From Cryptomeria japonica (Eukaryota > Streptophyta > Pinopsida > Cupressales > Cupressaceae): a DNA stretch of 64,000 bases. Location: NCBI RefSeq assembly GCF_030272615.1, contig NC_081415.1:230230803-230294802 (forward strand), given 5' to 3'. The notes under the pieces were generated by a model. That model had not been told where the DNA came from and searched no databases. It saw only the letters and a program-made list of their open reading frames with translations. Positions within the stretch are counted from its first letter, which is position 1; every line of letters begins with the position of its first letter. This document shows, one piece after another, positions 46,682-57,941 of this stretch. Made by a program: the position numbers and the translations under genes.

Positions 46682-47620
46682 TGCAACATTCCTTTATAAA
46701 ATAATCAATAAATAGCATTTTTGAAATAAAAACAATATTCATTGAATAACATGAACCACTCTTTGCAAACTATATCCAACAAAAAAATCAATTACATCAA
46801 GCAACATACATAAATTTGCACAAATAATTTGAAACTCCAATAGTAAGTTTATTGATTATAATCTGATCTCTACGACAAGGGACTTTTATGAAAGTCATCA
46901 TGAAAAATACTCAATAATAAAAAAATAATGTTCACACTAGCTCACAGAACTCTCTTACAGATCCTTGAAGCTCCAATGCACTCCCTAAGTGAGAATGCTC
47001 TATAAGAACCAAAGAGTATTTATCCTCTAATCTTAGCAACCAATTAGTTTTTTAACATTGATCGAAGTCTCTTATGGTTTTTGTCCATATAAATACTTAC
47101 ACTCAAAGTGTTTGATAGATAGAATAACATAACATAGATCCCCACAATTGAAATATTTTCCTAATTTAATATGCTCCCTACACACCTGATTGAATAAGGA
47201 TAACCCAAATGGTTCCAAGGCCCAAATTTGAACCCTACATGTCAAATTACAAGCTTTTCCCATCAAAGTTTTAGATATTTCCTTCCCCAACCTAGCATTT
47301 ATTTTTTTGCAACCTCAATCCTTGTTACCTGATTTATCTATGGCATGTGTTGAGAGGTACCCTCAATCCCTAACACCTAATAAGTTTTTGGCATGAGGTA
47401 AGTGGCATGCCCAATCCTCAACCTCCAACAACTTTTAGTACATGTTAGTAAGTAGCTTTGATGTTCGACCCTCAATGACCTTCAGGTATATGCCATGTTG
47501 CACCCTCAATCACCACTGTCCAACCACCCTTTGACATGTGTTGATTAGTACCTCCAACCCTCAAATTTTGACATCATCGTAAGTGAACTATCCTTTTTCT
47601 ATTTCCAAAATAAGGGAAAT
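46682..47620 (-). repeat. Gypsy-1 5' LTR
   Basis: The plus strand starts TGCAACATTCC and matches 14323-15284 along its length (ATTCATTGAATAACATGAAC, ATCTGATCTCTACGACAAGG, GAGAGGTACCCTCAATCCCT, TTTTGACATCATC). The outer end (AATAAGGGAAAT) has decayed from GGGACA. GACAA follows, near-identical to GGCAA left of the 3' LTR. Confidence 0.87.
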
Positions 47621-47625
47621 GACAA

Positions 47626-48410
47626 GAAGCTAAATGGTACTACTTGGAGTAGCTATCATCATCATGGTCATGAGCTAATAATTGAAAACATAATTATCAA
47701 AAGAGTGTTGATTATAATGTACTCCCTCTCCAAATTGATTGCAAGCTTAGAACGTAATTAATTTAGAAGAACGAAGAATGGGTTTGTAAAATGTGATATT
47801 GCAAAGGTTAGTATGTAAGAATATAAAGATGCCACCATGTGAAAAAAAAGAAGAGTAAAATGATAGGAAGTAAGATGCCTTGATATTACATGAACCATTG
47901 GCAATAGTAATAAATGTAAGATAAGAGAGCCTATAAGTATTAAGAAGTGTAAGATGTCAATAGAATAAGCATCAATATGTGTAATCATCATGATGATGTT
48001 ATCATAAGACATAATAATGGTTAGTATAAATATTTGCGTCATAAGATGTAAATGCAATAATTATTAAAAAACCATAACCATCATAAAATAATTTAAGCAC
48101 ACGATTGTAAAAATACAATCATACTGATAGTCACCTTATATCCATTCATACTAGTAGTCACCTTCTATCTTCCCATTCTAGTCTAGCCAAAATGTTACAA
48201 GAGAGTGTTATAGCATGTGCTATCTACACCCCCCATCACTAACAAGCTTCCATTCCACTAGAATATACCAAAAAATCAGCCTAATTACAAGACCTACTTA
48301 CCTCGCTAACTATCAAAAAAAAGGAAAAAATGGAGAGATGTCTACTCCTTTTGCAACTTGACTTGATTGCAAACCTCACCTCCATCGGCCGACCTTAAAC
48401 CACACACACT
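47626..48410. other. No recognisable gene
   Basis: AT-rich sequence outside Gypsy-1, the right-hand counterpart of 12738-14322. I see no coding similarity; a 99-codon minus-strand frame (47758-48057) is low-complexity and hydrophobic and is not supported. Confidence 0.55.
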
Positions 48411-48600
48411 AAGCAACATATTAAGCCTAGGGAATGTTAGTCAACTCTAAGTATTTAACACTTTTAAGTCTAGTAGTGTATTCTTAGTGTGACCACATAC
48501 CTTAAGCAACACATTAAGCCTAAAAAATGTTAGTCAACTCTAACTGTTTAACACTTTTAAGCCTAATAGTGTAAGCTTAATGAGTGATTTAAGTTGTTCA
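48411..48600. repeat. 93 bp tandem duplication
   Basis: Two units starting at 48411 and 48504 share AAGCAACATATTAAGCC, AATGTTAGTCAACTCTAA and TTAACACTTTTAAG. The second lacks the end of the first. Confidence 0.88.
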
Positions 48601-49200
48601 ACCTCCACCAGACATAAAGGACCGCAGTCATCATGCAACTCCTGCTCCACCAAACCATCTGGAGGTCCCTCATTCCTCAACACAGAGGAAACCACTCCAC
48701 CACCTTCACTCACCACTCTTCCTTCCTGCAACTCTTCATCTAGAAGATATATGTGAAACCACCTATTTTCCTCCTCTAGCACTAGGTCCAATAACTTCTT
48801 AAAAAACATAATGCTCCTTTCAACCGCCAATTTCCTACGAGAGAGAGAAGCAGGATTCACCATAGAGATGAAAGAATACTTCTTGACCTCCTTGCCCCGC
48901 CTCTGAATCAAGTAGTAATCCCTCAGAAGAGGAACACTGACCCCCATCACCACATTCTTTAGCACATCCCCAATTCCACCATGATATTTCTTCTTTTATC
49001 ACTCCCTGGAAAATTGAGTTTGCCATCTCTGGGGATTCACCCGCATTGAGTAGGGTATCCAAACACATTAAAGATATATCAATGTTGACATAGTAGCAGT
49101 GATCTATCGAGAGAAATTCATCCCTTAAAACCATTTTAACTACATGGGCCACCAAGTCATGCTTCGACTGGATCACCCCTTTCAATTTATTCTCAATCAC
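48540..49200 (-). other. Two overlapping unrecognised open frames
   Basis: 49200-48835 (121 codons) and 48965-48540 (141 codons) overlap in different frames. The second contains VPLLRDYYLIQRRGKEVKKY and a KLAVERSIMFFKKLLDLV stretch and looks more protein-like than its surroundings; the end runs into the tandem duplication. They could be one gene fragment with a frameshift near 48950. I do not recognise a family. A transposon ORF fragment is as likely as a host exon. Confidence 0.25.
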
Positions 49201-49654
49201 ATCCTCAAGGAAGGTCTATCATTTTTTGCACAACAGTCGTATTGGGGTGTCCATTTCTCAGACACAACTACCACCTCACTTTGTTGGGTAATGTAAATCT
49301 TTAGATTGTGAATGAAAAGGAGCCAAAAATTCCATATAAAGCTAGGGGAATGTAATGTGATGATAGCACTCTTTCATTGGCAATAATGACAAATTCATCC
49401 CTCAAGGATGCCATGAGGTGGTATCATTCCCAATGCTCACCAATTCCATTTATTGTCATCATTTTAGTATCTCACTCCAACTATCCCTACCATCACCCAA
49501 GCCCAAACACAATTCAACATCATTAAGAGTGCATGGAGTATCAACCATATCCTTCCTTGTAAATATGTGATAGATTGAAGTTTTTGAAGCTTCCTATAAC
49601 ATCCCATTTCAACCATATCCATTTTTTAACTTCCAGTTTGGTGTATATTTATGC

Positions 49655-50026
49655 CTAATGGCATTTGGCTTCAATCAAGGAATCACCCTCCAAGTGCACA
49701 TTGAGAGATTTAAGGTCTCGACCACATTCTAGTCTAATTAGGGTTGCCTTGAATTCTACTTCATTATTTGTTGCTAACCCTAGACTCACTAACTTCTCTA
49801 TCAAAGTCCTACCCAAATGATCCCTAACAATACATGTAGTTCCACTCAAATTGGGTTTGCCTTTAGAGGTACCATCAAAGTTTATTTTGATCCAACTTGG
49901 GGCAGAAGTAGACCATTTAACACCAACCCAAGAATTTGAGAGAAGGTCAACCTTCTCGACCCCATTAACTGGGGGAAGCCACAAATATGTATTAATTTCC
50001 AATAGAAGGGCACATATGTAACACAC
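49655..50026 (-). pseudogene. Plant RNase H-like (RVT_3) domain fragment, probably from a LINE
   Basis: The 123-codon frame contains WIKINFDGTSKGKPNLSGTT, LATNNEVEFKATLIRLECGR and VHLEGDSLIEAK. This matches the plant RVT_3/RNase H pattern WIKLNFDGASKGNP...TNNEAEF...EGDS. All three acidic catalytic positions (FDG, NEVEF, EGDS) are present, but the domain is cut at the 3' side. In plants this domain is found at the end of LINE ORF2 and in small host genes. No LINE reverse transcriptase was found next to it, so it is an isolated fragment. Confidence 0.65.
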
Positions 50027-51079
50027 TCTTTCCCGTCAATCTAATAATATTCTAGTAGCCCCTATGTAGTGATAAAATATCTATAAACTCACCACTCAAA
50101 CCCCTCAGGTAGTTTTCCAATACCATCAATACCAAACTATGAACCAAACACCCAAAATGACCAAAAAAAAGTTGAGGGTGTTTTCCTTGAACCCTAATTA
50201 GGAAAGCTCCATTCCCTAGCTCACTAGTGCATCCTTTAATTGCACTTGTTGAAGCCTTCAAATCCATCTAGAGGGGACAAGGGAGTCTTTTAAGCCTACA
50301 AACATTACACATAAGATTACAATTAAATATCACACTATCCTAACAAAAATTCTATGTCACCTCAATTTTTTAGGTGCTTTAAGGTCCTAGATTAACATCT
50401 CTAATAGAGTATGAAATGTTCCAAGATCTATCCTATGACCAATCGTTGATCACAATCCTATAAAAATCTTGATATGTATAAATTAAGATGTCAACCTCCC
50501 ATGCACATCTCCTCCCCTCCTCCATCTCCTCATAATTTTTAACCAACTAAATAATATCCTATAAAAACCCCTTTCCACTAACATGATAACATCAATCCCA
50601 CTGATGATCACTACCACTAAGCCCAAGTCTACCCCCATCAAACCTACATCTAATTGAATGTCCTCAAAGTGCATCTCATCTCTTTAGCCCCTGTTTTAGA
50701 ATTGCCGTGGGTGTTTCTAGCCCCCAAGATCATAATCCAAAGTATCATAAAGAGTGGCAATCCACTCCTCACCGATCTACACGAATCAAAAGGTGTTCCA
50801 ATATGTGTAATAGTAAGTGTGTATCACAAAGAATCTGGTTGCATGGTCAAACTAGAAAGATACGTGTGACCTATAACAATTCAAATCTCTGTAATAAGTC
50901 TATTTCCGTAGCTAACAAAGATTCTAGAACTCATGCAAGCCACTCCTATTCCTAGGTGCCCATCGTTCCATCAAAGATAATTTTCTTGCAAGCATCCACA
51001 AACAAAGGCTAAGTTAATACGATCTCAACAAACTGAAAAACTACGCAATCAAAGCTGGTCTTTGACACTCCAAAGCATG
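50027..51079. other. No recognisable gene
   Basis: Frames at 50052-50267 and 50483-50674 (minus) and 50654-50955 (plus) were considered; none has family similarity or repeat structure. The first may be the decayed upstream part of the RNase H fragment, since it lies 26 bp upstream on the same strand. Confidence 0.5.
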
Positions 51080-51185
51080 TTGTTGCTTTCGATAAGCGGT
51101 GAACACGTCTTCGCCATAGCGTTTTCATGGTCACCATGGCAAACCTGAATTCGCCAAAGTGAGAAATAGCTATCGAAAGCAACAA
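51080..51185. other. 106 bp foldback with perfect 15 bp arms
   Basis: TTGTTGCTTTCGATA (51080-51094) and TATCGAAAGCAACAA (51171-51185) are exact reverse complements, and an adjacent AGC/GCT pair extends the stem past a bulge. Inside is the near-perfect palindrome CATGGT-C-ACCATG (51126-51138), plus CTTCGCCATAG and TTCGCCAAAG repeats. Confidence 0.9.
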
Positions 51186-51354
51186 TACACCTCTCGTGGC
51201 TCTAAAATTTTAAAACTTCCTAAGGAAAAAAAATAGCAATCTAAAATTCAAAGCATTTCTTATTACCCACCTATACACAAAAGTTTTGACTTCACACACT
51301 AAAATTCTCCACACCTAGCTGACTAATCTTAAAAAAAAAAAAAAGGGTTCTTAT

Positions 51355-51560
51355 CATTGTGTACCTACCATGGTTGTGATCCTCATCTTGCACTCATGAC
51401 TTCTTCCTCACTCAAAATGGTTGCTAGTCATTTATAGCTTAACTTTATTCAACTTCACATTGTGCACCTACCATGGTTGTGATCCTCATCTTGCACTCAT
51501 GACTTCTTCCTCACTCAAAATGATTGCTAGTCGCCTATAGCTTAACTTTACTCAATCTCA
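51355..51560. repeat. 103 bp tandem duplication
   Basis: Units at 51355 and 51458 are nearly identical (CTACCATGGTTGTGATCCTC, ACTCATGACTTCTTCCTCAC and so on), differing at a few positions near their ends. The high identity suggests a recent duplication compared with the rest of the window. Confidence 0.95.
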
Positions 51561-51810
51561 CATTTGCAAATGATTTCTTTGAAGAGATTGTTGGCCTAAC
51601 CCTCCTTTTGCTAAGTGTTCTTTGTGTAGGTACTTTGCATTTGGTGATCTAGCTATATGTCTAAACCCTACTTCAAAGGTGCATTCTCTTGTTCTTCCTT
51701 TGTAATTTTTTAGTTGTTAAAGTTATTAAAATGTAATTGTATGTGTTACTTTTTGCCTTGTAAGTCTTGTACAAATGCAAGAGAGCATATACATTACATG
51801 ATATTCATAA

Positions 51811-52020
51811 TCTTGTCGATGGAGAATGTGTGCTCTTGAAAGAGAGGTCACAAGTTTAAATCCCACAAAAGATAAGGTATTTAGGCCTCATTTGTAGCAC
51901 GTTAGGTCCTCTCGTAAGGAGTACGGGGTAGTCCCATATTGCTATAAGTTATCTATAGACCTGTATATAGACCACCCGACATCGTCAACTATAAAAGAAT
52001 CTTTCTTTCTTTCTCTCCCT
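51811..52020 (+). mobile_element. SINE-like tRNA-derived element
   Basis: The head resembles a tRNA: GATGGAGAATGTGTGCTCTT (A-box region), then GAGGTCACAAG and the B-box-like AGTTTAAATCC (51853-51863; consensus GGTTCRANTCC). A tRNA-unrelated body (GTAGTCCCATATTG, ATAGACCTGTATATAGACC) and a TTTCTTTCTTTCT tail follow. This is the layout of plant SINEs transcribed by RNA polymerase III. The tRNA part lacks a usable acceptor stem. I could not fix a target duplication. Confidence 0.5.
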
Positions 52021-54497
52021 TAACTTTATTATGATGTAAATGATTACATGTCTTATGTTTATAAGCATACATGAGGAAAAACAAACTTCCTTACCTACAC
52101 CTTATCTTAGGAAGCAACACTCATCAAGGAATGCAATGTGTTTTTCCTTAGTGAGGTATTATTTATGCATGATAAAAAAATGAAGGATTGATATGGCCAG
52201 TCCAATGATGACCAATATCTCAAAAATGGACTTACAAGGTATGAAAACATAGTTTTTTATTTGGAATAGGTTTCTCTAAAGATTTTATACATTAACCACC
52301 GAGAGCTACCAAAGTATTTCCTTTGTTTGCATTTGTCATTTGTTGATTGTTCATGTTTTTGTTTTGCCCCATAATTGAGTTTTTTACATTAAGACATAAG
52401 TTCACTACTTAGTTTAATTGGTGAGCACATGTTCACCCTAGTGAACTCACATCCATCATGGCAAAGTCTTCTCCATTTATAGTGACAAACTTACCATGTA
52501 TATTCAAATGCATGACTAACTTAAAATTGAGTTTCCCTTATTTTGATCATGAGTATTGTTTTAATGATTCACAATCATTGTATGATTTACAAATTAACCA
52601 ATTCTACTCATTTCAAGGGTCCAATCAAACAACCTATCGTGAAGCTTTACTAAAATATTTATTAATCAAATATGTATGTTAGCCAATACTAATATATTAT
52701 TAGTATTGTCCTAACACCTATATCTTATATTGTTAGTATGCCCTTACTATAGAGACACACCCTCTATTAGGTTGTCACAATGGTAGGAAACCAAATAGAA
52801 TATTGAGCTCTAAGGACACCATTAAATTAGCTCTATACTTACAACATTAGCTCTACGTACATGGACTTCGTTATTGATGTTTAGTTTAGATTTTATTTGA
52901 TGTATTAGAAAAGTTTGTTTGTAAAATATTATGAGTTTATATAGACTTCTTCATTAGTTTAGGATCTCTTATTATAAAAAAGTTTAGAGTAGAATAAATT
53001 GTTTTGCTTAAATTGTTTCCTCTATTTTTATTGTTTAGAATTTTTCATTTATTTTGATGTCTCGAATCACAAAAGTGAATTTTTAAAAACAACATAGGAC
53101 CACTTTAAAAAAACTCTAGATTCTAAGAAGTTTTATTGTATAGTATCTTCTTGGAAACCCTTTAAGATCTCTCAAAGACAAGTTATTAAAAATATTGATA
53201 TTTTTTCAAGTGGATAGTAATTTCCTTGAGAATAATATACAATTTTTTTTAATTTATTTTTAATTCAAAGTAAAAAAAAATTGTTGTCTATATTTGAAAA
53301 GAAGCAATTTATTTTCTATTAAAATATTGACCCTTGAAAGATTCTTTTATTTATTGCTTATTTTACTTCTCTAATAAATATTGAATTTTTTTAGCTTTGT
53401 ACTTTTACTTTTATAAAAATTCTAAAAAGAATAAATTAGAGTTAACTTTATAACTTATATAAAGGTTATTAATTGCATTCACATAATTTATTATTTTAGT
53501 TAACTAATTGTAACAACAACCTAAAAATACATAAGTTTTTAAACATATATTTTTTTAAATCCATCAATACATGACATGCATGATAACAAGTGACATGCAG
53601 TCAGGGACAACAATCAATCAAATTGTCATAACTTATCACTTTAACTTCATCATAATTACTAGTGGAGGTAAACAATTGACAATACCTGGAAGCATACCTT
53701 ATGAATTCTATGAGGTCATGTATGCTTCTCATCTGTAACTCGCTCTGGATTGCTTGAGGTGCAATTTAAACCCTCCATAGTCGATTTCATCCCTATCCAC
53801 CTCTCTAATGGGATTCTTTGGCCCATGGTGAGGGAGAGACATTGATTTGGTCTAGCACTCATATGGTAATCCTCCTAATGACCAAACACTGGAATGGTAT
53901 TGACTTCCTCAAATAAATAAGACATTTCATACCACACTATGAGGTTTGTTTTGGTTTTTATCCACCCATTCCCATTAGAAATTATCTTTCCCTACAATCC
54001 ATCGAACGACTAAGAAATGAGGACATCCATCATTGGCATGTAGTTGGCCCCTAGGACCACATGCTCCTAGAAAAATCAATCCAATACCCTAAATCAACAC
54101 AGGGTATCCTTGCCTGCATGCAACTGGCAATATCCATCTAATAACTAGGTGGTACGGTTGATTGTCTACCGATATCATATGCTCCTTGACCATGGTCAAT
54201 CTAAAGTGGATAATCTAATCTAAAGTGGATAATCTTATCTTAAGTAGGTCATAGGATTTATCCTTTGTGTTAACATCAGATAGAGAGGACTAGTCTACAT
54301 GTTAGAGGAATACAATCATCTACCTATTGCCTCATAGGGTCCTAACTCCATCCATTATTATAAATATCAACACCTGTAGTTATCTTAGCACTATAATTGA
54401 AAAGATAATCTTAATGTGGATGTAGGTAGTTTCCCAACTTGGTCTCTTTAATGGCTCAATTAATAATTTTGGTGTTGTTACAATATGGAAGTTTAAA
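52021..54497. other. No recognisable gene
   Basis: Mostly AT-rich (especially 52850-53560) with no coding similarity. A 17 bp direct repeat (AATCTAAAGTGGATAAT, near 54198 and 54215) is the only structure noted. A 74-codon frame at 52458-52682 is unsupported. Confidence 0.55.
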
Positions 54498-55318
54498 TGT
54501 AACACCCTGCCAAGGAATCCTGAAGGATCTAACCTAACTAACTCAACTCAGAAGAGAATATATATTTTTTAAACATCTTAATGAGAATCCTAATGCAATT
54601 ATCAATAAGAGTTAACTTAATAAACTCAAATGCACAAGTGAAAAGAAATAAAAACCAAACCATCCTCTAAGGTTCGTTAACATTGTTACTAAACAACTCG
54701 CAAAAACATGAAATGAACTATATCTAACATAATTACCAAATTAGTAAACACAAATCACAGTAACTCACATTTTCAAGCATAACAACACCTTTTAACATCT
54801 ATATAAACACAAGTAAGAAAACAAATATACACCACACTTTACCACAAACACTCCCCTATATTACTGAAGAAGTCACACCATACACCTATTACAAGTAAAA
54901 AAAGTTTCTCAAAACAAGTTTCCTCAAAGTCAAATATAATCAAGATATCACCCATTAAGAAAATTCTATAGTCCATACCCATAATATAAAACAAGATTCA
55001 TTGCAAGCAAACCTCCCAATCTCCCCACTAAAAGTACCAACATGAAGCACAACACAACCTTGACTAAATAGGAGCATTGAATCTTACTACTTGATACAAA
55101 CACTCAATGCACTCTTCACTCAGAAGATCATTCATAGGCATCCTTATGAACTAGTTAAACATGAAACATACATGCATAAGCACTTATTAAAACAATAAAT
55201 CTGCAACTCATTAACTCTTAACCATACCATATAATTCCAATTTCTATAAGCCAAACACACTTCTAACCAACATTACATGTAATCTAGAAATTTACTAATG
55301 CATTTCATACAAACAATA

Positions 55319-56335
55319 TGTTGGCAATTGGAACTCATCTAGTAAGGGTTAATGGCATTTTGGGTTGTCATTGATGGCAACTCATCCCTAGGTGTAAATA
55401 TTATATATTGGGATTCATTGATTTATCACTTTGCTTTGTTTGGGTTAATTGACATTCACTACACTCAACCGGTATTCACTTTGCTTCACAACCAGTTAAG
55501 TCCTAATCCCGGTAACGTGTATTTGGAACCCGGCTATGGATAGGACCCAGCTAAGAGATCTTGTGGCCCTGATTATTTCCTTCAAGGAATTTATGGTAAC
55601 GTGTGAAAGCTGATATGGTCATTGGGATTATATATGAAATACCTTGTGATCCGACAGCTAATAGGATTAATTTTTTCATTGAAGCCAACATGGTGAAAAG
55701 TTAGAAGGGTATTTAAGGAGATCCTTTCGGCGATGGAGTAAACATGTTATGGTATGTGATTTTGGTTGCAAATATTTTAGAGATTAATGATATGCTCTTT
55801 GGTCAGCGAAAGGAAGCGCTTGTGTGCAGTTTCACGTGCACAGTGTAAACTGGTAGCAGAACAGAGCAGAACAGAGCATCAACAAAACCGGTACATAGTG
55901 AGGATTAAAAGAGCTTAAACTGGAACTTATCTAGAATGGTTAGATGCATATTATGAGTTCATTTTTGTTTGTAATCATCTTGTAGTGTTGTGTAAGTTAG
56001 TTAGACTTCTATTTGAGCAGTGAGCTCTAGGTGGTTGGCCTGATTGCATGTGCAATCCCCTCAATGTAATATTTGTATAACTTGATCAAGTATATAGATA
56101 TTGTGGGTATCAACTCCATCGTGGTTTTTCCCCTTGCAAGGTTTTCCAGGTATAAATATTGGTGTTATGGTGTTCCTTCTTTATGTGTTATTTGGTATAT
56201 GCACTTTAATTTTATTTACTGTTAATCCGTTTATAAGCAATAAGTTCAAATCTATCATTACTGGTAGAACACTGATTCACCCACCCCCCCCCCCCCCCCC
56301 CCCGCCCTCCTTCTCAGTGTTCTTGGATTCCAACA
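55319..56335 (+). mobile_element. Copia solo LTR with perfect CAATA duplication
   Basis: Runs from TGTTGGCAATTGG to TTGGATTCCAACA and is flanked by CAATA on both sides (55314-55318, 56336-56340). It has the copia LTR features seen in Copia A: GTGGGTATCAACTCC near 56103, GTGGTTTTTCCC near 56121, GATTCACCC then a C-run before CTCAG. The C-run (from about 56284) is more than twenty bases with one G. Confidence 0.9.
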
Positions 56336-56690
56336 CAATATATACATACATACTCATCCACATCATCAGGAAGTACACATCACAAGGCTACAAAAGTGGG
56401 CAAATATCTTCGGACACAAACTCACACTCGGTCACCAAGAGCATACAAAACCATCACCTAAAGTGTGAGATCCATAATCTATAACTCTCACTCAATGGCT
56501 TCATGGTGTTAGACCACACACATATATCGTGAAACTGTTCATACAAGGCCACAATGCGTACCTCTTGTTTATGTAAGGTGGTTAGCCTCCAAGAGATAGT
56601 CACCACACATAGGTGCGTAGTGAACCCTAGCTGCACAACAGCCTCACATACCCCTATTCTCAAAGTTCCTTGTGTTCGCTTCCTCATATA

Positions 56691-57941
56691 TGTTGGCTTG
56701 ATGATGATATGATGTAATAAGTTGACTGATGACTTGTTTTGTGTTTTCATTGATGGAAACTATGCTTTGTTAGTCATCTAAGTCATTTAGTCCAACCGGT
56801 AAAGCCTAATCGATAGTGGAAGTAGTTAAACAGTGAACTAGCAAACAAGACAACACATTGGCAAATAAGGAAAATGCAATGTTCAAGTGACCAGAACGGA
56901 AGATCAGTGAAGAGTTAAGTGTTGCGGTTTGGATTGTATGTTCATGACATTGACAATAGTCTATGATTGGAACTACATCAATAGATTCGATGGAATGAGC
57001 GAGTTATGATGTATTGAATGGTCAGTCAGGAAGAATGGTTAACTGGTAGAGTAGAGTTACTTAGATCGGTAAACCGGTAGACATAATGTTATATTTTTTA
57101 GTTATGAATTATGTGGCCGACATGAGTAAAGCGTAATGTGCAAGATTGTCTAGATACATTGAACCTAGGAAATTGTTCCAAGGGTTTTAGCCGACTTAAC
57201 AAAGTTGTCTATAAAAAGATGAATATTGTGTGATGAGGTATCAGATGAAGGATGAAGAATGAGAATTTGATTGTGCGGTGGAAGGTGAAACTTTGTATTG
57301 ATGTTTAGTTAGTGTTAGAAGCATAACTGAAGTGGATCTAATCAGGCACAGAGGTGCTAATAGCAGATCAGTTAAACTTGTTGTTCCCTAACAATTGCGG
57401 CAAGATAAAATCCTCTAACAAGGTCACTCCTAACAGGGTGTGGTAGGATCCTCACAGGTCCGAAGGTTTAAATCCTCTAACAAGGTCACTCCTAACAGGG
57501 TGCGGTAGGATCCTCACAAGTCCAAAGGTTTAAATCCTCTAACCAGGTGACACATTAGCTTGTGTTTTGAAATCCCATAGCTAGGTAGCTCCTAATAGGG
57601 CTGGTCCTAACAGGCCTTATTGTAATACTCTTAACCGGTCTAAGACACTCTTAACCAGGTGTACCCCTAACAGGGTGATTGTAAGACTTTAACCAGTCAG
57701 ATCACTATACTGCATATGGTTGATCTTTGTGGGTACTAATTCCCACTGTGGTTTTTCCCATTTGGGTTTCCACGTGAAAATCATTGTGTTATGAGTTGCA
57801 TCCTTTATTGTGTGTTTATTTATGTGGTTATATTTCTTGTATGCATATTGATTTTCAAGTTGATTAAAGTGGTGATCAGATTTATATTGTTTTCTCTTGC
57901 ACTGATTCATCCCCCCCTCTCAGTGCCTTATTAGTTTATCA
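56691..57941 (+). mobile_element. Copia solo LTR
   Basis: Starts TGTTGGCTTGATGATG and ends TTAGTTTATCA. Flanks are ATATA (56686-56690) and GTATA (57942-57946). It carries a CCTAACAGGG array (57380-57690), GTGGTTTTTCCCATTTGGG near 57748 and ATCCCCCCCTCTCAGTG before the end, so it is a relative of the Copia A/B LTRs. Confidence 0.87.
57411..57570 (+). repeat. 62 bp tandem repeat inside a copia solo LTR
   Basis: TCCTCTAACAAGGTCACTCC recurs at 57411 and 57473, and a third, partial unit starts at 57535. Each unit holds two CCTAACAGGG-type motifs and a GGTAGGATCCTCACA segment. Confidence 0.93.

Larger units (their letters stand above)
14323..47620 (-). mobile_element. Gypsy-1: chromodomain Ty3/gypsy element, inflated by nested insertions
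   Basis: Two similar LTRs, at 14323-15284 and 46682-47620, bracket pieces of a single minus-strand gypsy polyprotein in the right order from right to left: primer site, gag, protease, RT, RNase H, integrase, chromodomain, polypurine tract. The pieces are separated by insertions at 16916-21863, 22225-37815, 39291-41250 and 41725-45979. Where an insert is removed the protein motif resumes, most clearly at the RT end (FLGL before the Copia B insert, NYYRRF after). The flanking pentamers are GGCAA (14318-14322) and GACAA (47621-47625), a near-perfect target duplication. All domains carry stops. Confidence 0.87.

Noticed and set aside
48540-49200. Host gene candidate
   Set aside because: Two frames overlap and one ends within a tandem duplication; kept as a low-confidence feature rather than called a gene.
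51812-51866. Possible tRNA gene
   Set aside because: A- and B-box-like text is present, but there is no complete cloverleaf or acceptor stem; better read as the head of a SINE.
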